A DNA stretch of 64,000 nucleotides from Actinomycetospora corticicola (GTDB lineage: Bacteria > Actinomycetota > Actinomycetes > Mycobacteriales > Pseudonocardiaceae): NCBI RefSeq assembly GCF_013409505.1, contig NZ_JACCBN010000001.1, positions 1,488,001-1,552,000 on the forward strand, in the 5' to 3' direction. A model generated the notes under the pieces. That model saw nothing but the letters and a program-made list of their open reading frames with translations. It did not search any database and was not told the origin of the DNA. This document shows, piece by piece, positions 20,591-28,354 of this stretch (within the stretch, counting starts at the first letter, position 1; the number at the start of each line of letters is the position of its first letter). The position numbers and the translations under genes were made by a program.

Positions 20591-22240
20591 ATGACGGTGA
20601 CCGGGACGGGTGACGACGGCGTCATCCTCGACGACCCGATGCGGACGAAGGGCACCGCGTTCACCGCCGAGGAGCGCGCGGAGCACGGGTTGCGCGGGCT
20701 GCTGCCCTACGCGGTGACGACGCTCGAGGACCAGGTGCGCCGGTGCTGGGGCGAGGTGGACCGCCAGGCGACGGACCTCCAGCGCTACGTCTACCTGCGC
20801 TCGTTGCAGGACCGCAACGAGCACCTGTTCTACTCGGTGCTGGCCGCCGACGTCCCGACCGCGCTCCCGCTCGTCTACACCCCGACCGTCGCGGAGGGCT
20901 GCAAGCGGTTCTCCGAGCTGTGGCGCCGTCCGCGCGGCCTCTACCTGGCGTGGCCCGACCGCGACGCCCTGCGCGACATGCTCCGCAACCGTCCGCACGA
21001 CGAGGTCGACGTCATCGTCGTGACCGACGGCCAGCGCATCCTCGGCATCGGCGACCAGGGTGTCGGCGGCATGGGCATCCCGGTCGGGAAGCTCTCGCTC
21101 TACACCCTCATCGGGGGGATCGACCCGGCGCGCACGCTGCCGATCCTGCTCGACGTCGGCACCGACAACCCCGACCTGCTCGACGACCCGTTCTACCTCG
21201 GCTGGCGGCACCGCCGGATCGACGACGAGGACTACTTCGCGTTCGTCGAGGACTTCGTCGCCGCGGTCGAGGCCGAGCTGCCCGAGGTGCTGCTCCAGTG
21301 GGAGGACTTCGCGACGCCGCACGCGGCGCCGATCCTCGCGCGGTACCGCGACCGGCTGCTCACCTTCAACGACGACATCCAGGGAACCGCCGCCGTCGCA
21401 CTCGGCGCACTGCAGGGCGCCGCCGAGGTCGCCGGGACGCGGTTGGCCGACCAGCAGGTGGTCATGCTCGGCGCCGGGTCCGCCGGGATCGGTGTCATGG
21501 AGATGGTCCGCCAGGAGATGGTCGACCAGGGGCGCTCGCCGGACGAGGCCCGGTCCCGGTGCTGGGTCGTCGACGTGCGCGGGCTCCTGACGACCGACCG
21601 CGACGACCTCTCCGGCGACCAGCGGGCCTTCGCCCACGACCCGGCCGACGTCGCCGACTGGGACGTCGAGGGTCTGCCCGGGCTGGCGGACGTCGTCGAG
21701 CACGTGACCGTCGGGGTCCTGCTCGGGCTGTCCACCGCCCAGGGCGCCTTCACCGAGGACATCGTCCGGTCGATGGCGGCGAAGGTCGACCGTCCCGTCG
21801 TCTTCCCCCTGTCCAACCCGACGGCGAACGCCGAGGCCCGCCCGGCCGAGCTGGACTCCTGGACCGACGGGCGCGCGCTCATCGCGACCGGGTCGCCGTT
21901 CCCGCCCCTGGCCCGCGCCGACGGCCCGGACGTCCCGGTGGCGCAGTGCAACAACGTCTACATCTTCCCGGCCGTCGGGCTCGCGGTGACCGCCGCGAAG
22001 GCCACCCGGGTCACCGACGCGATGATGCGGGCGGCCGCCCGGGCCCTGGGCGACGCGTCCCCGGCCCTGCACGACCCGCACGCTCCCCTGCTGCCGGCGT
22101 GGGCCGACGTGCGGGCGGTCGCCGACGGCATCGCGTTGGCGGTGGCCCGCCAGGCGGTCGCCGACGGGGTCGCGCCGGAGGCGTCCGACGACGAGCTGCG
22201 CGACGCGATCCGCGCGACCCGCTGGGACCCGGCCTACTGA
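20591..22240 (+). CDS. NAD-dependent malic enzyme
   Basis: Oxidative decarboxylation of malate to pyruvate. 549 residues, the large eukaryote/SfcA-like form. PLVYTPTVAEGC, the tyrosine region RGLYLAW, VTDGQRILGIGDQG, TFNDDIQGTAAV (metal and substrate site) and the dinucleotide loop GAGSAGIGVME are all present, with PLSNPTANAE near the end. The glycine loop followed by an acidic-free segment does not by itself settle NAD versus NADP use. ATG start with GGGGAGGAG upstream. Confidence 0.93.
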   Translation: MTVTGTGDDGVILDDPMRTKGTAFTAEERAEHGLRGLLPYAVTTLEDQVRRCWGEVDRQATDLQRYVYLRSLQDRNEHLFYSVLAADVPTALPLVYTPTVAEGCKRFSELWRRPRGLYLAWPDRDALRDMLRNRPHDEVDVIVVTDGQRILGIGDQGVGGMGIPVGKLSLYTLIGGIDPARTLPILLDVGTDNPDLLDDPFYLGWRHRRIDDEDYFAFVEDFVAAVEAELPEVLLQWEDFATPHAAPILARYRDRLLTFNDDIQGTAAVALGALQGAAEVAGTRLADQQVVMLGAGSAGIGVMEMVRQEMVDQGRSPDEARSRCWVVDVRGLLTTDRDDLSGDQRAFAHDPADVADWDVEGLPGLADVVEHVTVGVLLGLSTAQGAFTEDIVRSMAAKVDRPVVFPLSNPTANAEARPAELDSWTDGRALIATGSPFPPLARADGPDVPVAQCNNVYIFPAVGLAVTAAKATRVTDAMMRAAARALGDASPALHDPHAPLLPAWADVRAVADGIALAVARQAVADGVAPEASDDELRDAIRATRWDPAY

Positions 22241-22297
22241 GCCGCCCACGCGCGTCGGGGGCACGACCCGTCGTCGGGAAGGTCTCCGGTGCCGGCG

Positions 22298-23818
22298 TCA
22301 GCCCTCGACGGCCTTCTGCTTCCGGCCCGACGGGAGCCGGTCGACGATGCGTCCGAGCCGCTCGGTGGTGCCCTGCAGCGGGGCGAGGGCGTCGGCGAGG
22401 ACCTTGATCTGGCCGTCGAGGTCCTCGATGCGCCCGGCGACCGTGCGCAGGTCCGGTGCGACGCGGACCAGCTCCGACGCCGCGACCGACAGCGACGAGT
22501 CGAGGGTCTGCAGGCGGGGCGGCAGCTCCGGGAACGTCGTGTCGGCGTGGTGGGCGAGCGTCTCGACGTGCTCGATCGCCGCCGTCAGCTTGCGGACCTC
22601 GGGGACGGCCTCGGCCAGCTCCCGGATGGCGGGGACGGCGTCGGCGATCTGCCGGACCGTCGGGACCGCGTCGACCACCGCCTGCACCGTCGGCACGGCG
22701 TCGGCCACCCGCTCGACGGTGGGGACGGCGTCGGCCAGGCGCCCGATCGTGCCGGTGGCCTCCGCGAGCCGTTCGATGGACGGCACCGCGCCGGCGATCT
22801 GCTCGATGGTGCCGACGGCGTCGGCGATCCGCTCGACGGTCGGGACGGCCGCGGCGATGGCCTCGACGGTGCCGACCGCGTCGGCGATCCGCTCGATCGT
22901 CGGGACCGCGGCGGCGATCTGCTCCACGGTGGTGACCGCGCCGGCGATCGTGCCGATGTCGTCGGTGGCGGCGGCGATGCGTCGGAGGTCGTCCACCGCG
23001 CTCCCGAGCTGAGCCAGCGAGTCGACGGCGCCGGTGAGCAGGTGGATGTCGGCTGCGGCGCCCCCGAGCTGCTGGAGGGCGGGGACCGCCTCGCGCAGCG
23101 CGTGGATGTCCTCGGCCGCACCCCCCAGCTGCTGCAGGGCGGGCACGGCCGCGGTGAGCGCGTGGATGTCCTCCGCCGCGCCGCCGAGCTGCTGCAGGGC
23201 GGGCACCGCCGCGGTCAGCGCGCGGATGTCGCCGGCCGCCCCACCGAGCTGCTGCAGGGCGGGGACCGCCTCGCGCAGCGCGTGGATGTCCTCCGCCGCG
23301 CCGCCCAGCTGCTGGAGCGCGGGGACCGCGGCCGTGAGTGCGCGGATGTCCTCGGCCGCGCCGCCGAGCTGCTGCAGGGCGGGCACGGCCGCGGTGAGCG
23401 CGCGGATGTCGCCGGCCGCTCCACCCAGCTGCTGCAGGGCGGGGACCGCCTCGCGCAGCGCGTGGATGTCGTCGGCCGCGCCGCCGAGCTGCTGCAGCGC
23501 CGGGACGGCCTGCGCGAGCGCGTGCAGGTCGGGCGTGGCGGAGGCCAGCTCGTCGAGCGAGCGCTGCAGGTCCTGCGCGAGCGGCAGGAGCTGCTCGAGC
23601 ACGGTCACCACCCGGGGGAGCGCCCGCAGCGCGTCCCCGACGAGCGGGGTCACCTCCACCGACACGGTGTGCGCCGCCGACGCGAGCCCCCGGACGATCG
23701 AGGGCCCGCGCAGCGTCAGTTCCACCGCGGTCCGCGCCGAGGCGGCCGCCAGGGCGTAGACGGTGTCGAACACCCCCGGGGCCGGCTCGGCACGACGAGA
23801 CGGCGGCGACTGCGTCAT
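22298..23818 (-). CDS. Decapeptide-repeat protein of unknown function
   Basis: 506 residues. A non-repetitive head (1-103) is followed by eight near-identical 20-residue units (104-263, consensus AVPALQQLGGAAEDIHALRE), one degenerate unit (264-283), then fourteen 10-residue units (284-423, consensus AVPTVERIAD), and a tail (424-506) that continues the heptad-like hydrophobic pattern and ends basic. Both unit types share a 10-residue rule: Ala-Val-Pro at 1-3 and hydrophobic residues at 5 and 8. No signal peptide, membrane helix or enzyme motif is seen. A long amphipathic, probably helical solenoid or rod is likely. Function unknown; scaffolding or polymer binding would be guesses. Convergent with the malic enzyme gene. 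Confidence 0.82.
   Translation of the reverse strand: MTQSPPSRRAEPAPGVFDTVYALAAASARTAVELTLRGPSIVRGLASAAHTVSVEVTPLVGDALRALPRVVTVLEQLLPLAQDLQRSLDELASATPDLHALAQAVPALQQLGGAADDIHALREAVPALQQLGGAAGDIRALTAAVPALQQLGGAAEDIRALTAAVPALQQLGGAAEDIHALREAVPALQQLGGAAGDIRALTAAVPALQQLGGAAEDIHALTAAVPALQQLGGAAEDIHALREAVPALQQLGGAAADIHLLTGAVDSLAQLGSAVDDLRRIAAATDDIGTIAGAVTTVEQIAAAVPTIERIADAVGTVEAIAAAVPTVERIADAVGTIEQIAGAVPSIERLAEATGTIGRLADAVPTVERVADAVPTVQAVVDAVPTVRQIADAVPAIRELAEAVPEVRKLTAAIEHVETLAHHADTTFPELPPRLQTLDSSLSVAASELVRVAPDLRTVAGRIEDLDGQIKVLADALAPLQGTTERLGRIVDRLPSGRKQKAVEG
22550..22969 (-). repeat. Fourteen degenerate 30-bp units in the repeat-protein gene
   Basis: Each unit encodes ten residues such as AVPTVERIAD, AVGTVEAIAA or AVPSIERLAE. 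They are more diverged than the 60-bp units, which look like fused and re-amplified pairs of this older 10-residue unit. Confidence 0.85.
23030..23509 (-). repeat. Eight tandem 60-bp units in the repeat-protein gene
   Basis: The period is exactly 60 bp and units are nearly identical at DNA level. Units 1-3 and 4-6 are more alike than neighbours are, so a 180-bp block was duplicated (for example 23221-23280 and 23401-23460 differ at two bases). Length change by unit loss or gain would stay in frame. Confidence 0.9.
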
Positions 23819-23895
23819 CGGTGACCCTCGCTACGACATCCGGGGGACGGGTGGTGTGGCAGAACCATAGAGGGTCGACCCCGACCCCGCCGTGA

Positions 23896-25260
23896 TCAGC
23901 GCCCGGGGGAGGCGAGTCGCCCGCCCAGCTCCAGGAGCCGGTCGGGCGCCTTCTGGGCGAGCTTCATGAACACCTCGCCGGCGCGGGCCCGCGCGAGCGA
24001 CCCGTGCCCGAACTTGCGGGACAGCCCCCCGTGGTCGCCGGGCAGCTGGTGGTGCTGGGGGGTCTGCGAGGCCTCGGTGGCCAGGGTGCGCCCGATGACC
24101 ATCCGCTGGATCTCGCTCGTCCCCTCGAAGATCGTGTAGAGCTTCGCGTCCCGGTACCACTTCTCCACGGGCAGGTCGGAGACGTAGCCCCAACCCCCGC
24201 ACACCTGGACGGCCTGTTCCGCCGCGCGCACGGCGACCTCCGAGGCCTTCAGCTTCGACATCGAGCCCTCGCCGAGGTGGAACGGCACGCCGTTCGCGGC
24301 CATCCAGGAGGCCCGCCAGCACAGGAGCCGGGCGGCGTCGATCTCGGCAGCGATGTCGACGAGCGGGAAGGCGACGCCCTGGTTCTCGATGACCGGGCCA
24401 CCGAAGGCCTCCCGGCGCGACGCGTAGTCGCACGCGTACTCGAAGGCCGCCCGGGCGACGCCGAGGGCCATCGCCGCCACCATGGGCCGGGTCTGCTCGA
24501 AGGTGCCGAGCGCCGCGGAGCGCCCCTCGCCGCGCCGCGCCTTCTCCAGCTTGTGCTCGAGCTTGTCGGCGCCGCCGAGCAGCTGGTCGCCGGGGATCCG
24601 GCAGTCGACGAAGGACAGCTCGGCGGTGTGCGAGGCCCGGTGGCCGAGCTTGTCGAGCCGCCGTACCTGGTCCATGCCGGGCGTGCCCTTGGGCACCAGG
24701 AACATCGCCTGGCCCTTGGTGCCGAGCTCCGGGTCGACCACGGCGTTGACGATCGTCACGTCGGCGATGCCGCCGTTGCCGATCCAGATCTTGGTGCCGT
24801 TCAGCACCCAGTCGTCGCCGTCGCGGACCGCGCGGGTCTGCAGGTTCGCGACGTCGCTGCCGCCCTGCGGCTCGCTGACGGCCAGGGCCGCGAGCTTGAT
24901 GTCGCCCGGTTCACCGAACATCTCCGGCGCCCACTTGGCGAGCTGCTCCGGGGTCCCGGCCTGGTTGAGGGCCGAGAGCGCGAGGGCGGGGAGCACGAGG
25001 GTCAGTCCGATGCCGGCACAGCCCCAGAAGATCTCCTCGAGGTACAGCGGCAGCGAGAGGCCCGAGGGGTCGGCGATCATGTCGGCGTAGAACAGCGGGC
25101 TGTAGAAGCCCTCGCGGGCGGCCGCGTCGACGATGTCCCAGGGGCACTCCTGGAGCTGGTCGTACTTCGCGGCCGCCGGCCGGATCACCTCCTCCGCGAA
25201 CGTGTGGGCGCGGCGCACCAGCTCGTGATGCGCCGGGGTGAGCTCGAGCGTGAACGCCAT
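23896..25260 (-). CDS. Acyl-CoA dehydrogenase
   Basis: FAD enzyme making a trans-2,3 double bond in an acyl-CoA. 454 residues, longer than the ~380 of short-chain family members owing to a C-terminal extension after residue ~400 (GGLSRKFGHGSLARARAG and on). LAVSEPQGGSDVANL is the FAD/substrate loop, GTKIWIGNGG and DKLGHRAS follow, and the catalytic Glu is in LYTIFEGTSEIQRM. ATG start at 25260; the longer open frame upstream crosses the SOS boxes and is not used. Acyl chain length cannot be told. Confidence 0.92.
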   Translation of the reverse strand: MAFTLELTPAHHELVRRAHTFAEEVIRPAAAKYDQLQECPWDIVDAAAREGFYSPLFYADMIADPSGLSLPLYLEEIFWGCAGIGLTLVLPALALSALNQAGTPEQLAKWAPEMFGEPGDIKLAALAVSEPQGGSDVANLQTRAVRDGDDWVLNGTKIWIGNGGIADVTIVNAVVDPELGTKGQAMFLVPKGTPGMDQVRRLDKLGHRASHTAELSFVDCRIPGDQLLGGADKLEHKLEKARRGEGRSAALGTFEQTRPMVAAMALGVARAAFEYACDYASRREAFGGPVIENQGVAFPLVDIAAEIDAARLLCWRASWMAANGVPFHLGEGSMSKLKASEVAVRAAEQAVQVCGGWGYVSDLPVEKWYRDAKLYTIFEGTSEIQRMVIGRTLATEASQTPQHHQLPGDHGGLSRKFGHGSLARARAGEVFMKLAQKAPDRLLELGGRLASPGR

Positions 25261-25329
25261 GGCACGTCCTCCCGGTCCGGTGTGATCTGCAGTACCGCGT
25301 ACCGGGGGTACCGAAACCAACCCGGCATG

Positions 25330-25362
25330 ATCGAACTTGCGTTCGATCCGAACACGTGTTCG
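25330..25362. promoter_or_regulatory. Two tandem LexA (SOS) boxes
   Basis: ATCGAACTTGCGTTCGAT (25330-25347) and CGAACACGTGTTCG (25349-25362) each match the Gram-positive/actinobacterial SOS box CGAAC-N4-GTTCG with no mismatch. The second ends 10 bp before the radical SAM start codon and would cover its likely -10 region, so LexA binding should repress it. The divergent acyl-CoA dehydrogenase starts 70 bp on the other side and could also be affected. From memory, the mycobacterial ortholog Rv2578c is listed among SOS-box genes. Confidence 0.9.
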
Positions 25363-25372
25363 ACTGCTGGTC

Positions 25373-26971
25373 ATGCGGTGGGCGGGTCAGCAGCTGGACG
25401 ACGACGGGACGTTGCCGGGGATGCCGGCCCTGAAGGGCCTCGTGCGCAGCGTGCAGACCCCCGAGTTCGCCGGCATCACCTTCCACGAGGTGCGGGCCCG
25501 CTCGGTGCTCAACCGGGTGCCGGGCGGCTCGCCGATGCCGTTCGCGTGGACGGTCAACCCGTACCGCGGCTGTTCCCACGCGTGCACCTACTGCACGGTC
25601 GGCTCGACACCGGTCCTGCGGGCCGACGGCGGCACCGTCGCGATGGCCGATCTGGCCGTGGGCGACGCGATCGTCGGCACCGTCACCGAGGGCGGCGTCC
25701 GGCGGCTCGTGCGGACCCACGTGCTCGCGCACTGGTCGAGCCGACGCCGGGTGGTGCGGGTCCGCCTGGCCGACGGCACGGAGGTCGTGGTCGGCGCCGA
25801 CCACCGGCTGCTGGCCCGCACCGGGTGGCGGCACGTCTCCCGGGCCGGCGCCGACGGGCACGGCGGCACGTGGCTGGTACCGGGGGACGCCCTGGTCGGC
25901 GCCGAGACCCTGCCCGCACCGGGCCTCGCCGGGGTCCGCGACGTCCTGGACGAGTCCCGGGGCGCCGACCGGACCCTCGTCGCCGTGGAGCCCGCGGGCG
26001 AGGAGACGGTCTACGACGTCACCACGACGACGGGCGACTACGTGGCCGTCGGCCTGGTCCACCACAACTGCTTCGCCCGGAACACCCACACCTACCTCGA
26101 CCTCGACGCCGGGGCGGACTTCGACCGGCAGGTCGTGGTCAAGCTGAACGCGCCCGAGGTGCTCGCCCGGGAGGTGCGCTCGCCGCGCTGGAACCGCGAG
26201 CACGTGGCGATGGGCACCAACACCGATCCCTACCAGCGGGCGGAGGGCCGGTACCGGCTCATGCCCGGCATCATCCGGGCGCTCGGCACGTCCGGGACGC
26301 CGTTGTCGATCCTGACGAAGGGCACGCTGCTCGCCCGCGACCTCCCGGAGATCGTCGCCGCGGGGCGAGACGTCCCGGTGGGTGTCGGGGTGTCCCTGGC
26401 GCTGCTCGACGCCGACCTGCACCGCTCCGTCGAACCCGGCACCCCCACCCCGCGGGCCCGGCTCGACCTCGTCCGTCGCATCGCCGGCGCCGGGCTGCCC
26501 GTGGGGGTGTTCGTGGCGCCGGTGCTGCCGGGGCTCACCGACTCCGACGAGGCACTGGACGCGCTGCTCGGGGAGATCGCCGCCGCGGGGGCGAGCGGGG
26601 CGTCGGTGCTCGCCCTGCACCTGCGGCCGGGCACGCGCGAGTGGTTCCACGGCTGGCTCGCGCGGGAACAGCCGCACCTGCTGGAGCGGTACGCGCAGCT
26701 CTACCGGCGGGGCGCGTACGTGCAGCAGGCCTACCGGGACGACCTCGCCCGGCGGGTGGCCGTGCTGCTCCGCCGGCACGGTCTCGATGGCGGGGGGCAC
26801 CACATGGGTGGGCGCCTCGACGGAGACGCAGCGAAGCGGAACTCGACCCGGGTGGACGGCGGGAAGGGCGTGGCGCCCGACAACCCCGAGCCGTGGCCCG
26901 ACGGCGCGCTGCCCCGGGTGCCGGCGGCCGTCGTCGAGCAGACCCCGCCGGAGCAGCTCTCCCTGCTCTGA
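25373..26971 (+). CDS. Rv2578c-family radical SAM protein (COG1533, SplB-like) with in-frame mini-intein
   Basis: 532 residues before splicing, 373 after. The mature protein would read GCSHACTY-CFARNTH, restoring the CxxxCxxC 4Fe-4S motif near residue 70, followed by the family's GTNTDPYQRAEGRYRLMP, SILTKGTLLARD and HLRPGTREWF. COG1533 proteins are annotated as DNA repair photolyase-like; activity is unproven. ATG 25373 is chosen since the protein then begins MRWAGQQL like mycobacterial relatives. No ribosome binding site is seen, so translation may be leaderless. The stop is followed by a 16-bp sequence repeated at 33301. Confidence 0.95.
   Translation: MRWAGQQLDDDGTLPGMPALKGLVRSVQTPEFAGITFHEVRARSVLNRVPGGSPMPFAWTVNPYRGCSHACTYCTVGSTPVLRADGGTVAMADLAVGDAIVGTVTEGGVRRLVRTHVLAHWSSRRRVVRVRLADGTEVVVGADHRLLARTGWRHVSRAGADGHGGTWLVPGDALVGAETLPAPGLAGVRDVLDESRGADRTLVAVEPAGEETVYDVTTTTGDYVAVGLVHHNCFARNTHTYLDLDAGADFDRQVVVKLNAPEVLAREVRSPRWNREHVAMGTNTDPYQRAEGRYRLMPGIIRALGTSGTPLSILTKGTLLARDLPEIVAAGRDVPVGVGVSLALLDADLHRSVEPGTPTPRARLDLVRRIAGAGLPVGVFVAPVLPGLTDSDEALDALLGEIAAAGASGASVLALHLRPGTREWFHGWLAREQPHLLERYAQLYRRGAYVQQAYRDDLARRVAVLLRRHGLDGGGHHMGGRLDGDAAKRNSTRVDGGKGVAPDNPEPWPDGALPRVPAAVVEQTPPEQLSLL
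25592..26068 (+). other. 159-residue mini-intein inside the radical SAM gene
   Basis: Begins at Cys1 (CTVGSTPVLRADGG, block A), has block B around VVVGADHRLLARTGW with the expected His, block F VYDVTTTTGDYVAVG and block G GLVHHN with penultimate His and terminal Asn, followed by Cys+1 of the extein. All splicing residues are therefore present. At 159 residues there is no room for a homing endonuclease. The insertion point is the third cysteine of the radical SAM CxxxCxxC motif: the unspliced protein cannot present a normal cluster loop. Confidence 0.93.
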
Positions 26972-27044
26972 CCACTACGACCACAACGCGGTCAATCTCC
27001 CGAACGGAGACACGGGTCGGCCGCACGGGGAGCATCTCGGAGCG

Positions 27045-27160
27045 CGGAGGGGAGTATCCCCGGAACGCCTGCGGGTGCCTCGTCAGCACGACGGCTCGGA
27101 CGCCGTCCGGGGCACCCGGTGCCGGGCCCACGACGGGTCCGGCGGCGGGAGAGACCTCCG
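27045..27160 (+). promoter_or_regulatory. yybP-ykoY (Mn2+) riboswitch aptamer upstream of terC
   Basis: The P1 helix is CGGAGG (27045-27050) with CCTCCG (27155-27160). The conserved loop strings follow in the right order: GGAGTA (27051-27056), CGTCAGCA in the distal loop (27081-27088) and GAGACC (27151-27156). This layout is that of the yybP-ykoY family, which senses Mn2+ and controls TerC/MntP-type exporters. Assignment is by pattern only. Confidence 0.82.
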
Positions 27161-27189
27161 GTGTGCACGTGATGCGTCGTCACCGGAGG
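27155..27189 (+). promoter_or_regulatory. Anti-ribosome-binding-site stem of the terC riboswitch
   Basis: CCTCCGGTG (27155-27163) is perfectly complementary to CACCGGAGG (27181-27189), which includes the terC Shine-Dalgarno GGAGG. The left arm is also the 3' strand of P1, so aptamer folding and sequestration exclude each other. Ligand binding should free the ribosome binding site, a translational ON switch. Confidence 0.78.
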
Positions 27190-27193
27190 AGCC

Positions 27194-28249
27194 ATGTCGT
27201 CTGCTGTTGTCCCACCCGTCCCCGCCCCGAGCGGTGAGCCGTTCTGGGTCTGGGCCCTGACCATCGCCGGACTCGCGGCGATCTTCGCGGTCGATCTGTG
27301 GGCCGGTCGTCGGGCCCGCGAGGTGACGATGCGCGACGCGGCCCGCGGGGTGGCGATCTACGTCGGGCTGGCCGTCGTGTTCGCGGCGGGGATCTTCTGG
27401 TTCGGGGGCCGCGAGCAGGGCACCGCGTTCGTCGCCGGGTACGTCACGGAGTACTCGCTGTCGGTGGACAACCTGTTCGTGTTCCTGCTGATCATGACCG
27501 CGTTCCAGGTCCCGAAAGCGTTCCAGCACCGGGTGCTGCTGGTCGGGATCCTCATCGCCCTGGTGATGCGCGGCGGGTTCATCCTCGCCGGCGCCGCGGT
27601 GATCGAACGGTTCTCCTGGGTGTTCTACCTCTTCGGCGCCTTCCTGGTGATCACCGCGGTGAAGGTCTGCCTCGAGAAGAGCGACGACTCGCACGAGTTC
27701 AGCGAGAACGCCCTGCTGCGTCTCGTGCGGCGCGCCGTCCCGGTGACCGACACCTACCGCGGGACTGCCCTCTGCGTGTGGGAGGCGGGGCGGTGGATGA
27801 TCACCCCGATGCTGATGGTGATGATCGCCATCGGGCTGACCGACCTGCTGTTCGCCCTGGACTCCATCCCGGCGATCTTCGGGCTCACCAAGGACCCCTA
27901 CATCGTCTTCACCGCCAACGCCTTCGCCCTGCTCGGGCTGCGCCAGCTCTACTTCCTGCTCGGCGGGCTGCTCTCCCGGCTGGTGTACCTGCAGTACGGG
28001 CTCGGGGTGATCCTGGCGTTCATCGGGGTCAAACTGGTCCTCGAAGCCCTGCACACCAACACCGTGCCGTTCATCCACGCCGGCCGGCCGGTCGAGGTGC
28101 CGCTGATCGGGATCGAGCTCTCCCTCGCCGTGATCATCGGCGTCCTCGCCGTCACCACCGTCGCCAGCCTCATCCGCACCCGCGGGCAGGGGCAGCCGGA
28201 CGGCGGGGACCCCGAGCAGTCCGAGCGAACGGCACTCTCGCGCACGTAG
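27194..28249 (+). CDS. terC: TerC-family integral membrane protein, probable Mn2+ exporter
   Basis: 351 residues with about nine membrane segments. The two TerC metal-site motifs are EYSLSVDNLFVF (about residue 87) and DLLFALDSIPA (about residue 220), each with a membrane-embedded acidic pair. TerC proteins downstream of Mn2+ riboswitches export manganese or metallate secreted enzymes; tellurite resistance in the name is historic. ATG start with GGAGGA 5 nt upstream, buried in the riboswitch expression stem. Confidence 0.93.
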   Translation: MSSAVVPPVPAPSGEPFWVWALTIAGLAAIFAVDLWAGRRAREVTMRDAARGVAIYVGLAVVFAAGIFWFGGREQGTAFVAGYVTEYSLSVDNLFVFLLIMTAFQVPKAFQHRVLLVGILIALVMRGGFILAGAAVIERFSWVFYLFGAFLVITAVKVCLEKSDDSHEFSENALLRLVRRAVPVTDTYRGTALCVWEAGRWMITPMLMVMIAIGLTDLLFALDSIPAIFGLTKDPYIVFTANAFALLGLRQLYFLLGGLLSRLVYLQYGLGVILAFIGVKLVLEALHTNTVPFIHAGRPVEVPLIGIELSLAVIIGVLAVTTVASLIRTRGQGQPDGGDPEQSERTALSRT

Positions 28250-28271
28250 ATGCTGCGAGCGGGCCGCTCGT

Positions 28272-28288
28272 GCAGACCTCCCGTCTGC
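28272..28288. terminator. Hairpin after terC
   Basis: GCAGAC (28272-28277) pairs with GTCTGC (28283-28288) across a 5-nt loop, 22 bp after the terC stop. A second, wider inverted repeat AGGCAG/CTGCCT lies further on. The 105-bp gap before the convergent lipoprotein gene holds nothing else recognisable. Confidence 0.5.
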
Positions 28289-28354
28289 GAGGGTCACGTC
28301 AGGCAGGTCCTGAGGCGCCCGGAGCTGCCTGGTGTACGTCTCGCGACGGTGAGC

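Noticed and set aside
22550-23509. Regular 60/30-bp repeats resembling a CRISPR array
   Set aside because: There are no unique spacers; the repeats are contiguous, in frame and encode a repetitive protein. No cas genes are near.
25261-25374. N-terminal extension of the acyl-CoA dehydrogenase
   Set aside because: It would translate across the SOS boxes; family members start at MAFTLELTP-like residues at 25260.
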